The notes below the pieces were generated by a model. The model saw only the letters and a list, made by a program, of their open reading frames with translations, made no database searches and had not been told where the DNA came from. Shown here piece by piece: positions 17,501-24,719 of a stretch of DNA of 64,000 nt (position 1 is its first letter; every line of letters starts with the position of its first letter). The position numbers were made by a program, and so were the translations under genes. Source of the DNA: JAYVJH01 sp043777595 (lineage in GTDB: Bacteria > Bacteroidota > Bacteroidia > Cytophagales > Spirosomataceae); the NCBI GenBank assembly GCA_043777595.1, contig JAYWHT010000044.1, forward strand, positions 1-64,000, given 5' to 3'.

Positions 17501-18212
17501 AAACAATACGCTAAGTCAGAAATTTGAAGTAAAAAAACCAGCTACTTTTTCAGATTTTGTGTTGGAACGTGCCGCTCGAAGCTATGCCTCAAATGCCGCT
17601 GCCGACTCAGTACTGTCGTTGATTCGTTTGGTCAATGGATTAGGAACAGACAGCAGAGTTTCGGCTTTAAAAGGAATAGCAAACGGCTGGAACACCAAAC
17701 GCAGAGCCTTGGCCACAGCCGCTGACAAAACGCTGCTGGCAAGTATCAAAAATGGTTTATCTGGTAATTTGAAAACAAAATTTGGAGGCTTGGCCGAATC
17801 GTTTGGGGTAATGGCCGAAGCCAACCCCGACCTGCAACGCATCAAAATCAAGTCTGTCCGAGAAATGATGCAGTATGATGTCAAAGAGTTTGTGGTAAAA
17901 GCAGGCGAGCCAGTCGAGCTGACGTTTGAAAACCCCGATGCGATGCAGCATAACTTGTTGATTATTAAGCCCAAATCGCTGGAACTGATTGGCAAGGCTT
18001 CGGACAAAATGATAACACAACGAGATGCTGCCGAGCGCAATTATATTCCCAATTTGCCTCAATACATCGTAGCCAGTACGCCGCTCGTCAATCCAGACCA
18101 AAGCTATACGCTCACATTTACAGCCCCAACCGAAGCCGGCGCCTATCCGTTTGTGTGTACGTTTCCTGGCCACTGGCGGCTGATGAAAGGCGTGATGAAG
18201 GTGGTGAGGTGA
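14502..18212 (+). CDS. Secreted ThuA / PVC-type dehydrogenase / HEAT / CARDB-like / cupredoxin fusion protein
   Basis: This 1236-residue protein has a signal peptide (MKKILLSLLCGMFALMAFGQ). Domains in order: ThuA-like (about 28-245, LFLGDNGHHRP, AVHCATYCF), a PVC-type membrane-bound dehydrogenase beta-propeller (about 285-640, with FAHEPDVMHPIAMAWDERGR and calcium-like DTNNDDKADE), HEAT-like repeats (about 655-845), a low-complexity insert (847-883), a CARDB-like Ig domain (about 885-1010), and a C-terminal cupredoxin. The cupredoxin has a complete type 1 copper site: H1150 (MQHN), C1219, H1224 (CTFPGHW) and M1228. Many related proteins carry a cytochrome c; here no CxxCH is seen and the cupredoxin may be the electron carrier. 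Inference: periplasmic sugar or polyol oxidation. Confidence 0.88.
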   Translation: MKKILLSLLCGMFALMAFGQQQTTPRRLEVLFLGDNGHHRPIERVPALMSALGVRGYNFTYSDQLEDLNTSNLAKFDALMLYANWDSIGKPEEKALLDFVASGKGFVAVHCATYCFRNSDELVKMMGGQFQKHTWDTIQPVWTRPTHPAMMGVQQFKTLDETYLHTKLQADNLVLTERTIGPDQAKDRPNQKTEPYTWVRNYGKGRVFYTAYGHDENTWNKPEFIDLLEKGIRWAVGDNAIKNLESLDLKMLNFAEAKLPNYEQRPGPQLRQAPLSPEESRKYIQVPPDFTLETFAHEPDVMHPIAMAWDERGRLFVLITKDYPNERKTSGGSDYILICEDTNADGKADKFTRFAEGLSIPTGMVFANGGLIVSQAPDMLFLKDTNNDDKADERSVLFSGFGTGDTHAGPSNLHYGFDNWIWGCVGYSGYKGKLKNDADTLSFGQALFKFRPDGSKMEWITSTSNNTWGMGFNEAGDIFGSTANSAHGWYVAIPHRYFSGTLGMGQDNGGHGTDSHKDMKTITPRVRQVDVFGGYTAAAGQNFYTARAFPKKYWNQIAFVSEPTGHVLHQNLMVKNGTDYQDKEAFNLLAGADEWVAPVFAEVGPDGAVWVADWYSFIIQHNPKPDGFEMGVGNAYETDLRDYTHGRLYRIAYKQAPVYKPITLSKNNPDELLLTLKNDNLFWRNHAQRLLVERGQTDVRAKLIEMVLNRSVDELGLNVAAIHALWTLQGLGLVETDAIVQGAVVGALSHPSAAVRKTAVQILPNNLKNNSELLTESLNDKEPLVAMNALLKLTEIKNLNPEIEKVILGHLNKNTNINDRWLPDAFSVALTAHGGKLLKQYITQKKPNHSITENHLVTQSHNHSATPNHPATQQLNNSITKNRSVGTDLAITNISIEPTTVSVREYARITLEINNLGNTDFPKGKSPLVNIWIEGAGLKTAFVSRKLTNGIGSGQTVKLTEGNNGPWNSPFGFSSEQGGEITIKATIDAGNEFVEADEVKNNTLSQKFEVKKPATFSDFVLERAARSYASNAAADSVLSLIRLVNGLGTDSRVSALKGIANGWNTKRRALATAADKTLLASIKNGLSGNLKTKFGGLAESFGVMAEANPDLQRIKIKSVREMMQYDVKEFVVKAGEPVELTFENPDAMQHNLLIIKPKSLELIGKASDKMITQRDAAERNYIPNLPQYIVASTPLVNPDQSYTLTFTAPTEAGAYPFVCTFPGHWRLMKGVMKVVR
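17040..17150 (+). repeat. In-frame word-like repeat inside the ThuA fusion gene
   Basis: About 111 nt of degenerate repeat (units such as AATCACTCAATAACTGA, AATCATTCAGCAACC, AATCACCCAGCAACTCA) encode residues 847-883, an Asn/His/Thr-rich linker (PNHSITEN..., HNHSATPNHPATQ). The same words occur between genes at 5822-5855 and 38318-38400 and in the cobalamin riboswitch. The reading frame is kept and the insert falls between the HEAT and CARDB-like domains. Confidence 0.8.
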
Positions 18213-18244
18213 TTTGTTACGAATTTAGTTTCTTCTTATCTTTG
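18213..18244 (+). promoter_or_regulatory. Bacteroidota-type promoter for the RDD gene
   Basis: TTTG (18213-18216), 20 nt, then TATCTTTG (18237-18244) matches the Bacteroidota consensus TTTG-N19-21-TAnnTTTG exactly. Transcription would start near 18250, leaving a leader of about 33 nt before the ATG at 18283. The -33 element begins one nucleotide after the stop codon of the upstream gene. Confidence 0.6.
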
Positions 18245-18282
18245 AGAAAACATAAAACTACTCCCAAACGTTTTTTAATACA

Positions 18283-18999
18283 ATGCAAATCCAAACCTCT
18301 CAAAATGTATCGCTCGACTATGAAGTGGCCAGTGTTGGCGACCGTATCTTAGCCAATCTCGTGGACTATGCCGTTTATTTGGGTTGGGGTATTTTTGTTG
18401 TGTTGCTCATCTCTACATTTGTTGGCTTTGAGAAAGCACATTCTACCTTTATCATCATCGGTTTTGTGTATTTGCCTATTGTTTTTTATCCGTTACTGAC
18501 AGAATATTTTTTGAACGGACAAACCTTCGGCAAAAGAGCATTAAACATCAGAGTCGTGCGATTGGACGGTAGCAAACCTACACTGGGAGGCTATGTCATT
18601 CGTTGGATATTGATGACAGCCGATTTTTTGTTTTATTATTTTGTAGCCATTATCACCATCGCCATCAACGGCAAAGGCCAGCGTTTAGGTGATATTGCGG
18701 CTGGCACGACGGTTGTCAAAACCAAAAGACAAATATCGCTCAACGAGGTTGTAGCACACGACATTCCAGAAAATTATAAAGTTAGTTTTCCAGAAGTTAG
18801 CCAACTCACAGACCGAGACATCGAAACTATTAGACTTGTAATTAAAAAAAATAATTTGGAACTAACAGACACAACCGCCCTAAAAATTAGTGAGTTACTT
18901 TCCGTCAATTACTCTACTGAAGCAATACGATTTTTGAAAACTATAGTAAACGACTACACTTTTACCGCCCTACAAACAGATAATGAAATAAAATTTTAA
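18283..18999 (+). CDS. RDD-family integral membrane protein
   Basis: The 238-residue protein has an N-terminal RDD domain with about four membrane helices: SVGDRILANLVDYAVYLGW (the first conserved Arg and Asp), GQTFGKRALNIRVVRLDG, and GQRLGDIAAGTTVVKTK (the final Asp). A soluble C-terminal tail of about 80 residues follows. RDD proteins are implicated in ion (Na+/H+) exchange and membrane homeostasis in some bacteria, but most are uncharacterised. It has its own promoter, and no partner gene is obvious. Confidence 0.85.
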   Translation: MQIQTSQNVSLDYEVASVGDRILANLVDYAVYLGWGIFVVLLISTFVGFEKAHSTFIIIGFVYLPIVFYPLLTEYFLNGQTFGKRALNIRVVRLDGSKPTLGGYVIRWILMTADFLFYYFVAIITIAINGKGQRLGDIAAGTTVVKTKRQISLNEVVAHDIPENYKVSFPEVSQLTDRDIETIRLVIKKNNLELTDTTALKISELLSVNYSTEAIRFLKTIVNDYTFTALQTDNEIKF

Positions 19000-19185
19000 T
19001 TTTATTTGAAAAATAGATATTTATAACATTTAGACACATACACCTAATAATCAGTGATTTAGACAAAAAATAAAAAAAAATATATCTTAAATTGTAAAAA
19101 AGACACTTTTTATTTTGCAATTTATTCTATAAAAAGTACATTTGGGAGTTAATCTTTCCAAACCCCTTATAACATATTTTACACC

Positions 19186-19764
19186 ATGGCTAAGTTTACG
19201 CTCACTACTCACCAAGAAGTAACGCTCTGGAATCAATTTCGGCAAGACGATGAAGACGCCTTTGCAAAATTGTACCAGGCTTTTGTACAATTATTGTACA
19301 ACTACTGCACGCAATTTTCGACCGATAGGCCGCTCATCAAGGACTGTATTCATGATTTATTTGTAGAACTTTGGCAACACAGAGCCACCCTCGGCGACAC
19401 AACTTCGGTACGCTATTATTTGATGGCCTCTATCAAGCGTAAGTTGGTGAGGCACCTCAACGCCCAGCAAAAACACACAAGCAACGAAGAGGTGCCGCTG
19501 GAATACCATCGTATTTTTACGCCCTCGCCCGAAAGCTATATTGTGGCTCGTGAAGAGTACATCGAAAGTAGCCAGCACCTCAATACAGCCATAGAGCAGC
19601 TACCTCGCCGTCAGCGTGAGGCTATTTTCTTAAAGTTTTATGTCAATATGACTAACGAAGAGATTTCGACATTCATGAAAATAAATATACAGTCAGTATA
19701 TAACTTGGTGTTTGGGGCATTGGCCAATATGAAAAACCAACTGACGGGTGCTATTTTGCCATAA
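19186..19764 (+). CDS. ECF-type RNA polymerase sigma factor
   Basis: The 192-residue protein has sigma region 2 (DEDAFAKLYQAFVQLLYNY, then IKDCIHDLFVELWQHR) and region 4 (LPRRQREAIFLKFYVNMTNEEIS, with the helix-turn-helix KINIQSVYNLVFGALANMK). Length and order fit Bacteroidota ECF sigma factors that control TonB-dependent transport genes. There is no anti-sigma (FecR-like) gene next to it. The next gene, behind a terminator, is an Oar-type receptor, so a regulatory link is possible but not shown. Confidence 0.9.
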   Translation: MAKFTLTTHQEVTLWNQFRQDDEDAFAKLYQAFVQLLYNYCTQFSTDRPLIKDCIHDLFVELWQHRATLGDTTSVRYYLMASIKRKLVRHLNAQQKHTSNEEVPLEYHRIFTPSPESYIVAREEYIESSQHLNTAIEQLPRRQREAIFLKFYVNMTNEEISTFMKINIQSVYNLVFGALANMKNQLTGAILP

Positions 19765-19781
19765 ACCCACCACAAACCCAA

Positions 19782-19828
19782 CAAAAAGAGGTTGAATCGT
19801 GAGAGCGGTTCAACCTCTTTTTGTTTTT
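19782..19828 (+). terminator. Rho-independent terminator after the ECF sigma gene
   Basis: A perfect 15-bp stem (arms 19782-19796 and 19809-19823) with a 12-nt loop is followed by a T-rich tract. It starts 17 nt after the sigma-factor stop. It separates that gene from the Oar-type receptor, whose leader (19830-20125) is AT-rich. Confidence 0.85.
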
Positions 19829-20041
19829 GAAGATTTGACAGCTTTTCACGCAAAAATCATTTTTTTGCATAAATCTTTGGCAAGAGGATTACAACTCTGT
19901 TCTAAGAACAAAGTATTTTTTTAAAATATAAAAGGTATTTTTTGTGGATTTTGCATAAGTGCCATTTCAATTAACTCACTTCTCAAAACAAACTGATTCA
20001 AAGTTGTTTTAAGGCAATATTTTATTTTCTTAACAATTTGG

Positions 20042-20097
20042 TAACAATTTCTTAACAAGAATGTTACTACTTTTGTGGCAAAGTTAAGAAATTGTTA
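20042..20097 (+). promoter_or_regulatory. Inverted repeat flanking a -7 element (candidate operator) before the Oar-type gene
   Basis: A perfect 15-bp inverted repeat, TAACAATTTCTTAAC (20042-20056) and its complement at 20083-20097, brackets TACTTTTG (20068-20075), which matches the -7 consensus TAnnTTTG. No TTTG -33 element has correct spacing; TTTC at 20048 is 16 nt away. The arrangement suggests an operator overlapping the promoter or an RNA hairpin in the leader. The receptor ATG is 28 nt further on. Confidence 0.45.
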
Positions 20098-20125
20098 AAT
20101 TATCAATCAAATCCCAAATTACTTT

Positions 20126-23100
20126 ATGAAACTAAAACATCTACTTATTCTTGTTATTTTCTTAACAGGTTCAACATTAACAATGGCTCAGGTAACTACC
20201 GCCTCAATGACAGGTTCTGTGAACGATGCCAAAAACGCCTCACTTGTAGGAGCTACTATTTTGGCCAAACACTTGCCGTCTGGCACGCAGTATGGTATAT
20301 CGACCAATGCCGATGGCCGTTTTACGATTCCGAACATGAGAGTTGGTGGGCCTTACGAAGTCTTGGTTTCTTACATCGGCTTCAAAGGCGAAAAATTCAG
20401 TGGTATTACCTTACAACTCGGCCAGAAGTTTACGCTAAATGCCCAACTCAAAGCCGAAGACGCTACACTACAAGAGGTAGTAATAAAGGCAGACCCTATC
20501 TTGAACAGTACTCGCACAGGTGCAGCGCTTAACATTGACAACGCCCAACTACAAACACTACCAACCATCAGTCGCTCTGCTTCTGACTACACCCGACTCA
20601 CGCCGATGGCTGCCGAGGGTGGCTCTTTTGGTGGCCGCAATAGCCAGTACAACAACTATTCGTTAGACGGTGCAATTTTTAACAATCCATTTGGCCTCGA
20701 TGCCGCCACACCAGGTGGTCAGACCGATGCACAGGCAGTTTCGCTCGATGCCATTGACCAGATTCAGGTAGCTATTGCCCCCTATGACGTTACACAAGCG
20801 GGTTTTACGGGCGCATCTATCAATGCCGTTACCAAGTCGGGTACAAATACTTTTACGGGAACAGCCTTTGGTTTTTTTCGTAACAAAAGTATGATTGGTG
20901 TAAAGGTAAAAGACACCGAAGTATTTCGTGGCGACTTAAACGCATCGCAGTTTGGTTTTGCTTTGGGCGGGCCGATTATCAAAGACAAATTGTTCTTTTT
21001 TGTAAACTACGAAATGGAACGCCGCTCAGACTTAGGGGCAAACTTCGTAGCCAGCCGTGGTGCTGCTGGCGCAAACGTATCTCGAGTTTTGGCTGCTGAC
21101 TTAGACAATGTTTCAAACTTGTTGCGCCAAACTTTTGGCTACGAAACAGGTGCTTACGAAAACTACAAACACAATGCCAACAACTCAAAAGGTTTGTTTA
21201 AATTAGACTGGAACATCAACCAAAATCATAAACTATCGGCTACGGTCAATTTCTTAGATGCTTTCAAAGACAAACCAGCCAACCCAACGGCTATCGGTCG
21301 TCGTGGGCCAGATGCCATTACGTTACAGTTTTATAACTCTGGTTACCGCATCAATAACAAAATATTGAGTGGTATCGTGGACTTGAAGTCGCAGTTTGGT
21401 AGCCGTTATTCAAACAAATTGCAAGTTGGTTTTTCTAAATTTACCGACACCCGTGACCCATTCTCGCAGCCGTTTCCTGTCTTGAATTTTAGCAAAGGTG
21501 GCCAACGCTACATAGTGGCTGGCCATGAGCCGTTTTCTATCAATAACTCATTGGGACAAACGGCGTTGCAATTTACCAACAACTTTAATATTTATGCAGG
21601 TAAGCACACCATCACACTCGGTTTGAGTTTCGAGAAGTTTAGCTTCGACAATTCATTTAACCTAACTGGCTATGGCCCTCGGGTGTTCTTTGGCCCAGGC
21701 GAGCCAATCGAGACGGCGTCGGCGTTTATAAAATCAAAGGGATTTGCTGACGAAGTGGCTGGTGCAAGAGCAGCCTTTACCAACAATAACGCCAAAGGTA
21801 CGTGGGCATTGGCCGAAACAAACGTAGGGCAAGTAGCACTATACGCCCAAGACGAATTGGCCGTAAACGACAAGCTCACGCTCACTTATGGTTTAAGAAT
21901 CGACCGTCCGTTGTATTTTGACACTCAAACTAAAATGGACGAAAACATCGCCCGTAACGGCGGCCTAATCGACAAAGGGGGCGTATATGCACCCGACATC
22001 CAGTACTATAATGGTAGTGGTACGCCAACAAAATTAGACAGCCGCACATTACCAAAACAGACTCCGTTGTTCTCGCCACGAGTAGGCTTTAACTACGACA
22101 TAAAAGGCGACCGTACACAACAGCTACGTGGCGGGTCGGGCTTGTTTACGGGTCGTTTTCCGTTTGTTTGGATAGGCAACCAAGTAGCCAACCCAGCATT
22201 TTTCTTTTATTGTGTAACCGACCCTGACTTTAAATTTCCGCAGGTATGGCGTACCAACTTAGGCTACGACCACAAGTTTAGCAGCGGCTGGTTGGTATCG
22301 GCAGACGTAATTTATACCAAAGACGTAAATGCAGTGATGGTTCAGAACTGGGGCCTCAAAACACCAACTGGTAAATTGGTGGGTGCTGACAACCGTCCAA
22401 TTTACACAAATGCCGACAGAGCGCAGATTTTCGGTGGCTCAACCAACGCTTATGTTTTTACAAACAATAACTTAGGTAGTACTTTTAACCTACAACTACA
22501 AGCTGAAAAAACATGGGCCAGCGGCCTCTATGTAAAAGGTGGTTACAACTTCTTAGACTCAAAAGATGGTGCTTCGACTACGGTAGAAATCTCGTCGGAC
22601 GTGTATGACCTCAACCCAGCCTCTACCCAAAACTCAAATACACCAATATTGGGGCCATCGCCGTTTGGTAATCGCCACCGCTTTGTGGGTGTGGTGGCCA
22701 AGAAGTTTGTGTATGGTGGTGGTAAATATGCCACTAACTTTGCACTATTTGGTGAGTTTGTACAAGGCAATCGCTATAGCTTTACTTACTCTGGTAGCAT
22801 CAACAACGACGGCGGCGACAACAACGACCTGATGTTTATACCGACCGATGCCCAGATTGACCTTATGAAGTTTGTAGGTACATCGCCTGAGCAGTCGTCG
22901 CAAAAAGCTGGCTTAAAGTCGTACATTGCACAAGATAGCTATTTGAGCAGTCGCCGTGGGCAATATGCAGAGAAGTTCGCCTCATTGAATCCCGCTTATA
23001 CAAAACTCGACTTGCGTATTTTGCAAGACTATATTTTGCCAAACAAAAATGTGATACAGGTAAGTTTGGACGTATTGAACTTAGGAAACTTGATTAACTC

Positions 23101-23284
23101 AAACTGGGGTACTCGCCAAATAGCATCGACAACTCGCTTGGTACAGCCGCTTGGTATCGACAACGTAAGTGCGGCTGGCGTACCTACTTATAGTTTTGAT
23201 ACGGCTCAAAAATCGACTTACTACAACGATTTTTCACTTAACTCTCGCTGGCAAATACAGTTAGGTTTGCGCTATCGGTTTTAA
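20126..23284 (+). CDS. Oar-type TonB-dependent outer-membrane receptor
   Basis: The 1052-residue protein has a signal peptide ending TLTMAQ, a carboxypeptidase-regulatory-like domain (about 25-115), a plug with YTRLTPMAAEGGSFGGRNSQ and IDQIQVAIAPYDVTQAGFTG, then a barrel ending in LGLRYRF with a terminal Phe. The VAPYDVxxxGFTG pattern is typical of Oar-like TonB-dependent proteins, which in Bacteroidota and myxobacteria are linked to outer-membrane protein or peptide transport. It is monocistronic, with a terminator behind it and no SusD partner. Ligand unknown. Confidence 0.9.
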   Translation: MKLKHLLILVIFLTGSTLTMAQVTTASMTGSVNDAKNASLVGATILAKHLPSGTQYGISTNADGRFTIPNMRVGGPYEVLVSYIGFKGEKFSGITLQLGQKFTLNAQLKAEDATLQEVVIKADPILNSTRTGAALNIDNAQLQTLPTISRSASDYTRLTPMAAEGGSFGGRNSQYNNYSLDGAIFNNPFGLDAATPGGQTDAQAVSLDAIDQIQVAIAPYDVTQAGFTGASINAVTKSGTNTFTGTAFGFFRNKSMIGVKVKDTEVFRGDLNASQFGFALGGPIIKDKLFFFVNYEMERRSDLGANFVASRGAAGANVSRVLAADLDNVSNLLRQTFGYETGAYENYKHNANNSKGLFKLDWNINQNHKLSATVNFLDAFKDKPANPTAIGRRGPDAITLQFYNSGYRINNKILSGIVDLKSQFGSRYSNKLQVGFSKFTDTRDPFSQPFPVLNFSKGGQRYIVAGHEPFSINNSLGQTALQFTNNFNIYAGKHTITLGLSFEKFSFDNSFNLTGYGPRVFFGPGEPIETASAFIKSKGFADEVAGARAAFTNNNAKGTWALAETNVGQVALYAQDELAVNDKLTLTYGLRIDRPLYFDTQTKMDENIARNGGLIDKGGVYAPDIQYYNGSGTPTKLDSRTLPKQTPLFSPRVGFNYDIKGDRTQQLRGGSGLFTGRFPFVWIGNQVANPAFFFYCVTDPDFKFPQVWRTNLGYDHKFSSGWLVSADVIYTKDVNAVMVQNWGLKTPTGKLVGADNRPIYTNADRAQIFGGSTNAYVFTNNNLGSTFNLQLQAEKTWASGLYVKGGYNFLDSKDGASTTVEISSDVYDLNPASTQNSNTPILGPSPFGNRHRFVGVVAKKFVYGGGKYATNFALFGEFVQGNRYSFTYSGSINNDGGDNNDLMFIPTDAQIDLMKFVGTSPEQSSQKAGLKSYIAQDSYLSSRRGQYAEKFASLNPAYTKLDLRILQDYILPNKNVIQVSLDVLNLGNLINSNWGTRQIASTTRLVQPLGIDNVSAAGVPTYSFDTAQKSTYYNDFSLNSRWQIQLGLRYRF

Positions 23285-23304
23285 GAATTGACGATAGTAA
23301 TTTT

Positions 23305-23341
23305 AAAGACGGTATCGCTCATTGTGGTACCGTCTTTTTTC
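23305..23341 (+). terminator. Rho-independent terminator after the Oar-type gene
   Basis: A 10-bp stem (23305-23314 with 23328-23337, core AAGACGGTA) is followed by a run of T. It begins 20 nt after the stop codon. Confidence 0.82.
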
Positions 23342-23402
23342 GTTTTTATGTATAGAGAACGACAGAGAACATATTAGAGATTATTACGATGTGAATACAC
23401 AC

Positions 23403-23435
23403 AGATTAGCCAACTTTTTGAAAGTTGGCTAATCT
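23403..23435. repeat. Perfect hairpin 1 of a triple array
   Basis: AGATTAGCCAACTTT (23403-23417) and its exact complement (23421-23435) form a 15-bp stem with a 3-nt loop. It lies between convergent genes and may stop transcription from either side. Confidence 0.75.
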
Positions 23436-23470
23436 AATTTTAGTGTGTCATGTCGCAGTCTTTACCAGAC

Positions 23471-23512
23471 AACCTTGAAAAAGCATCTGATAATAGATGC
23501 TTTTTCAAGGTT
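23471..23512. repeat. Perfect hairpin 2 of a triple array
   Basis: An 18-bp perfect stem (arms 23471-23488 and 23495-23512, starting AACCTTGAAAAAGC) has a 6-nt loop. Its sequence is unrelated to its two neighbours. Confidence 0.75.
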
Positions 23513-23522
23513 AATTGACTTA

Positions 23523-23553
23523 TGGAAGTCTTCGCTCCAAGCGAAGACTTCCA
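23523..23553. repeat. Perfect hairpin 3 of a triple array
   Basis: TGGAAGTCTTCGCT (23523-23536) and its exact complement (23540-23553) enclose a 3-nt loop, 17 nt before the end of the BtuG-like gene. The apex CGCT-NNN-AGCG is shared with the hairpin at 48952-48984. Confidence 0.75.
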
Positions 23554-23569
23554 TTTACAGTAACTCTCG

Positions 23570-24664
23570 CTACTTCTTATAAAAAAACTTACTCGGTGCA
23601 ATTTCAGCCTTTACTGAGTCAATGAGCGTGCCATTGGTCTGGTATCTAAACACAAAACCCGCTTGCTTATAGGACGGAATGAGACCCGCATAAATAGTAC
23701 CCGTCTGAGCATCTACACTTAGACCACCGCCAAAGAGCCGCTTTACAAACGGCTTGTCGGCTACTATACTTGTGGCATCTATCGCAAAGCTATACGTTTC
23801 GCCCTTTTGTTTGAAGCCATCTTTGGCGTCATAAAAAGAACTTGTAAAATAAAAAGTACGCTTGTCGGCACTCAACGTAAAAGCACTTGGAGATACTTCG
23901 GGGTTAGGTGATGTTACTTTCAGACGGGTTTCGATGGCTTTGGTCGAAGTATTAAAACGCAGTAGTTCTTTGTTGGCATAAATCCAAAGTTTGCCATTGG
24001 CATCAACATCAAGTACCGATGGATTTGTACCAATCATCACTGTTTGTTTGACGGTTTCGGTGGCTATGTCTATCACGCTCAACAGCGTTTTGCCAGAGCC
24101 TGTGCTACCCACAAAAGCCTCCGAGCCTACAACGATAATACTCTCTGCACCATTTTGGACAGGTATTTTTTTGGTGAGTTTATTAGTAACTAAGTCAATG
24201 ACAGCTACATAGCCTGGGTTTTTGTAAAAATTAGAAAAGTCGCCAGTTACGTCCCAGCAAGTAATGTACGCCTTGGTGTCGCTCACTTTGACAACCGTTC
24301 TGGGGTTTTCGATGTCAGTCGATGGAATGGTAGCGATGGCTTTGAAAGTACGAGCATTAACAATCTCAACCACGTCTTTGCCCGCCGTAGAGTTATCGAC
24401 CAATATCAACCCTTTGTCGTTTACTTCGGCATAGCCCTGTACACCACCAGCCAGCGAGCGGTTGTTTTCTTTCATAAATACATCGAGTGCAATCGTCTTA
24501 CTGTCTCGGCTCAACAGTGATATTGTACCGTTATTGTCCGAAAAATTGCCCGAGTTCAACACCAACACACCCTTATCATAAGGCTGGTCTGGTTCTGGGT
24601 CGGTAGTTTGGCAGGCTGTAAATGAGGCTGTTAAGGCTGTCAATAATACTAATTTAGTGTTCAT
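23570..24664 (-). CDS. BtuG-like surface lipoprotein (YncE/DUF5074-type beta-propeller)
   Basis: The 364-residue protein starts with a lipoprotein signal (LTASFTAC, lipidated Cys at about 18) and continues as a beta-propeller with repeated blades (GVLVLNSGNFSDNNGTISLL, TVKQTVMIGTNPSVLDVDANG). This is the architecture of Bacteroides BtuG, a surface protein that binds cobalamin with very high affinity and caps BtuB (family knowledge). It lies 55 nt downstream of the BtuB-like gene, under the same cobalamin riboswitch, which strongly supports the vitamin B12 role. Confidence 0.82.
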   Translation of the reverse strand: MNTKLVLLTALTASFTACQTTDPEPDQPYDKGVLVLNSGNFSDNNGTISLLSRDSKTIALDVFMKENNRSLAGGVQGYAEVNDKGLILVDNSTAGKDVVEIVNARTFKAIATIPSTDIENPRTVVKVSDTKAYITCWDVTGDFSNFYKNPGYVAVIDLVTNKLTKKIPVQNGAESIIVVGSEAFVGSTGSGKTLLSVIDIATETVKQTVMIGTNPSVLDVDANGKLWIYANKELLRFNTSTKAIETRLKVTSPNPEVSPSAFTLSADKRTFYFTSSFYDAKDGFKQKGETYSFAIDATSIVADKPFVKRLFGGGLSVDAQTGTIYAGLIPSYKQAGFVFRYQTNGTLIDSVKAEIAPSKFFYKK

Positions 24665-24719
24665 CTTGATTTGGTTTTGACCGAATTATACCCATTGGCA
24701 TATCGGCACATTGATTTAA

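Noticed and set aside
20092..20532. 146-codon plus-strand reading frame overlapping the start of the Oar-type gene
   Set aside because: It overlaps the receptor in another frame, has no protein family features and the receptor has clear signal peptide and domains.
19186..23284. ECF sigma factor and Oar-type receptor as a FecI/FecR-type signalling unit
   Set aside because: No anti-sigma gene is present, a strong terminator separates the genes, and the receptor has a regulatory-like domain rather than a clear signalling domain.
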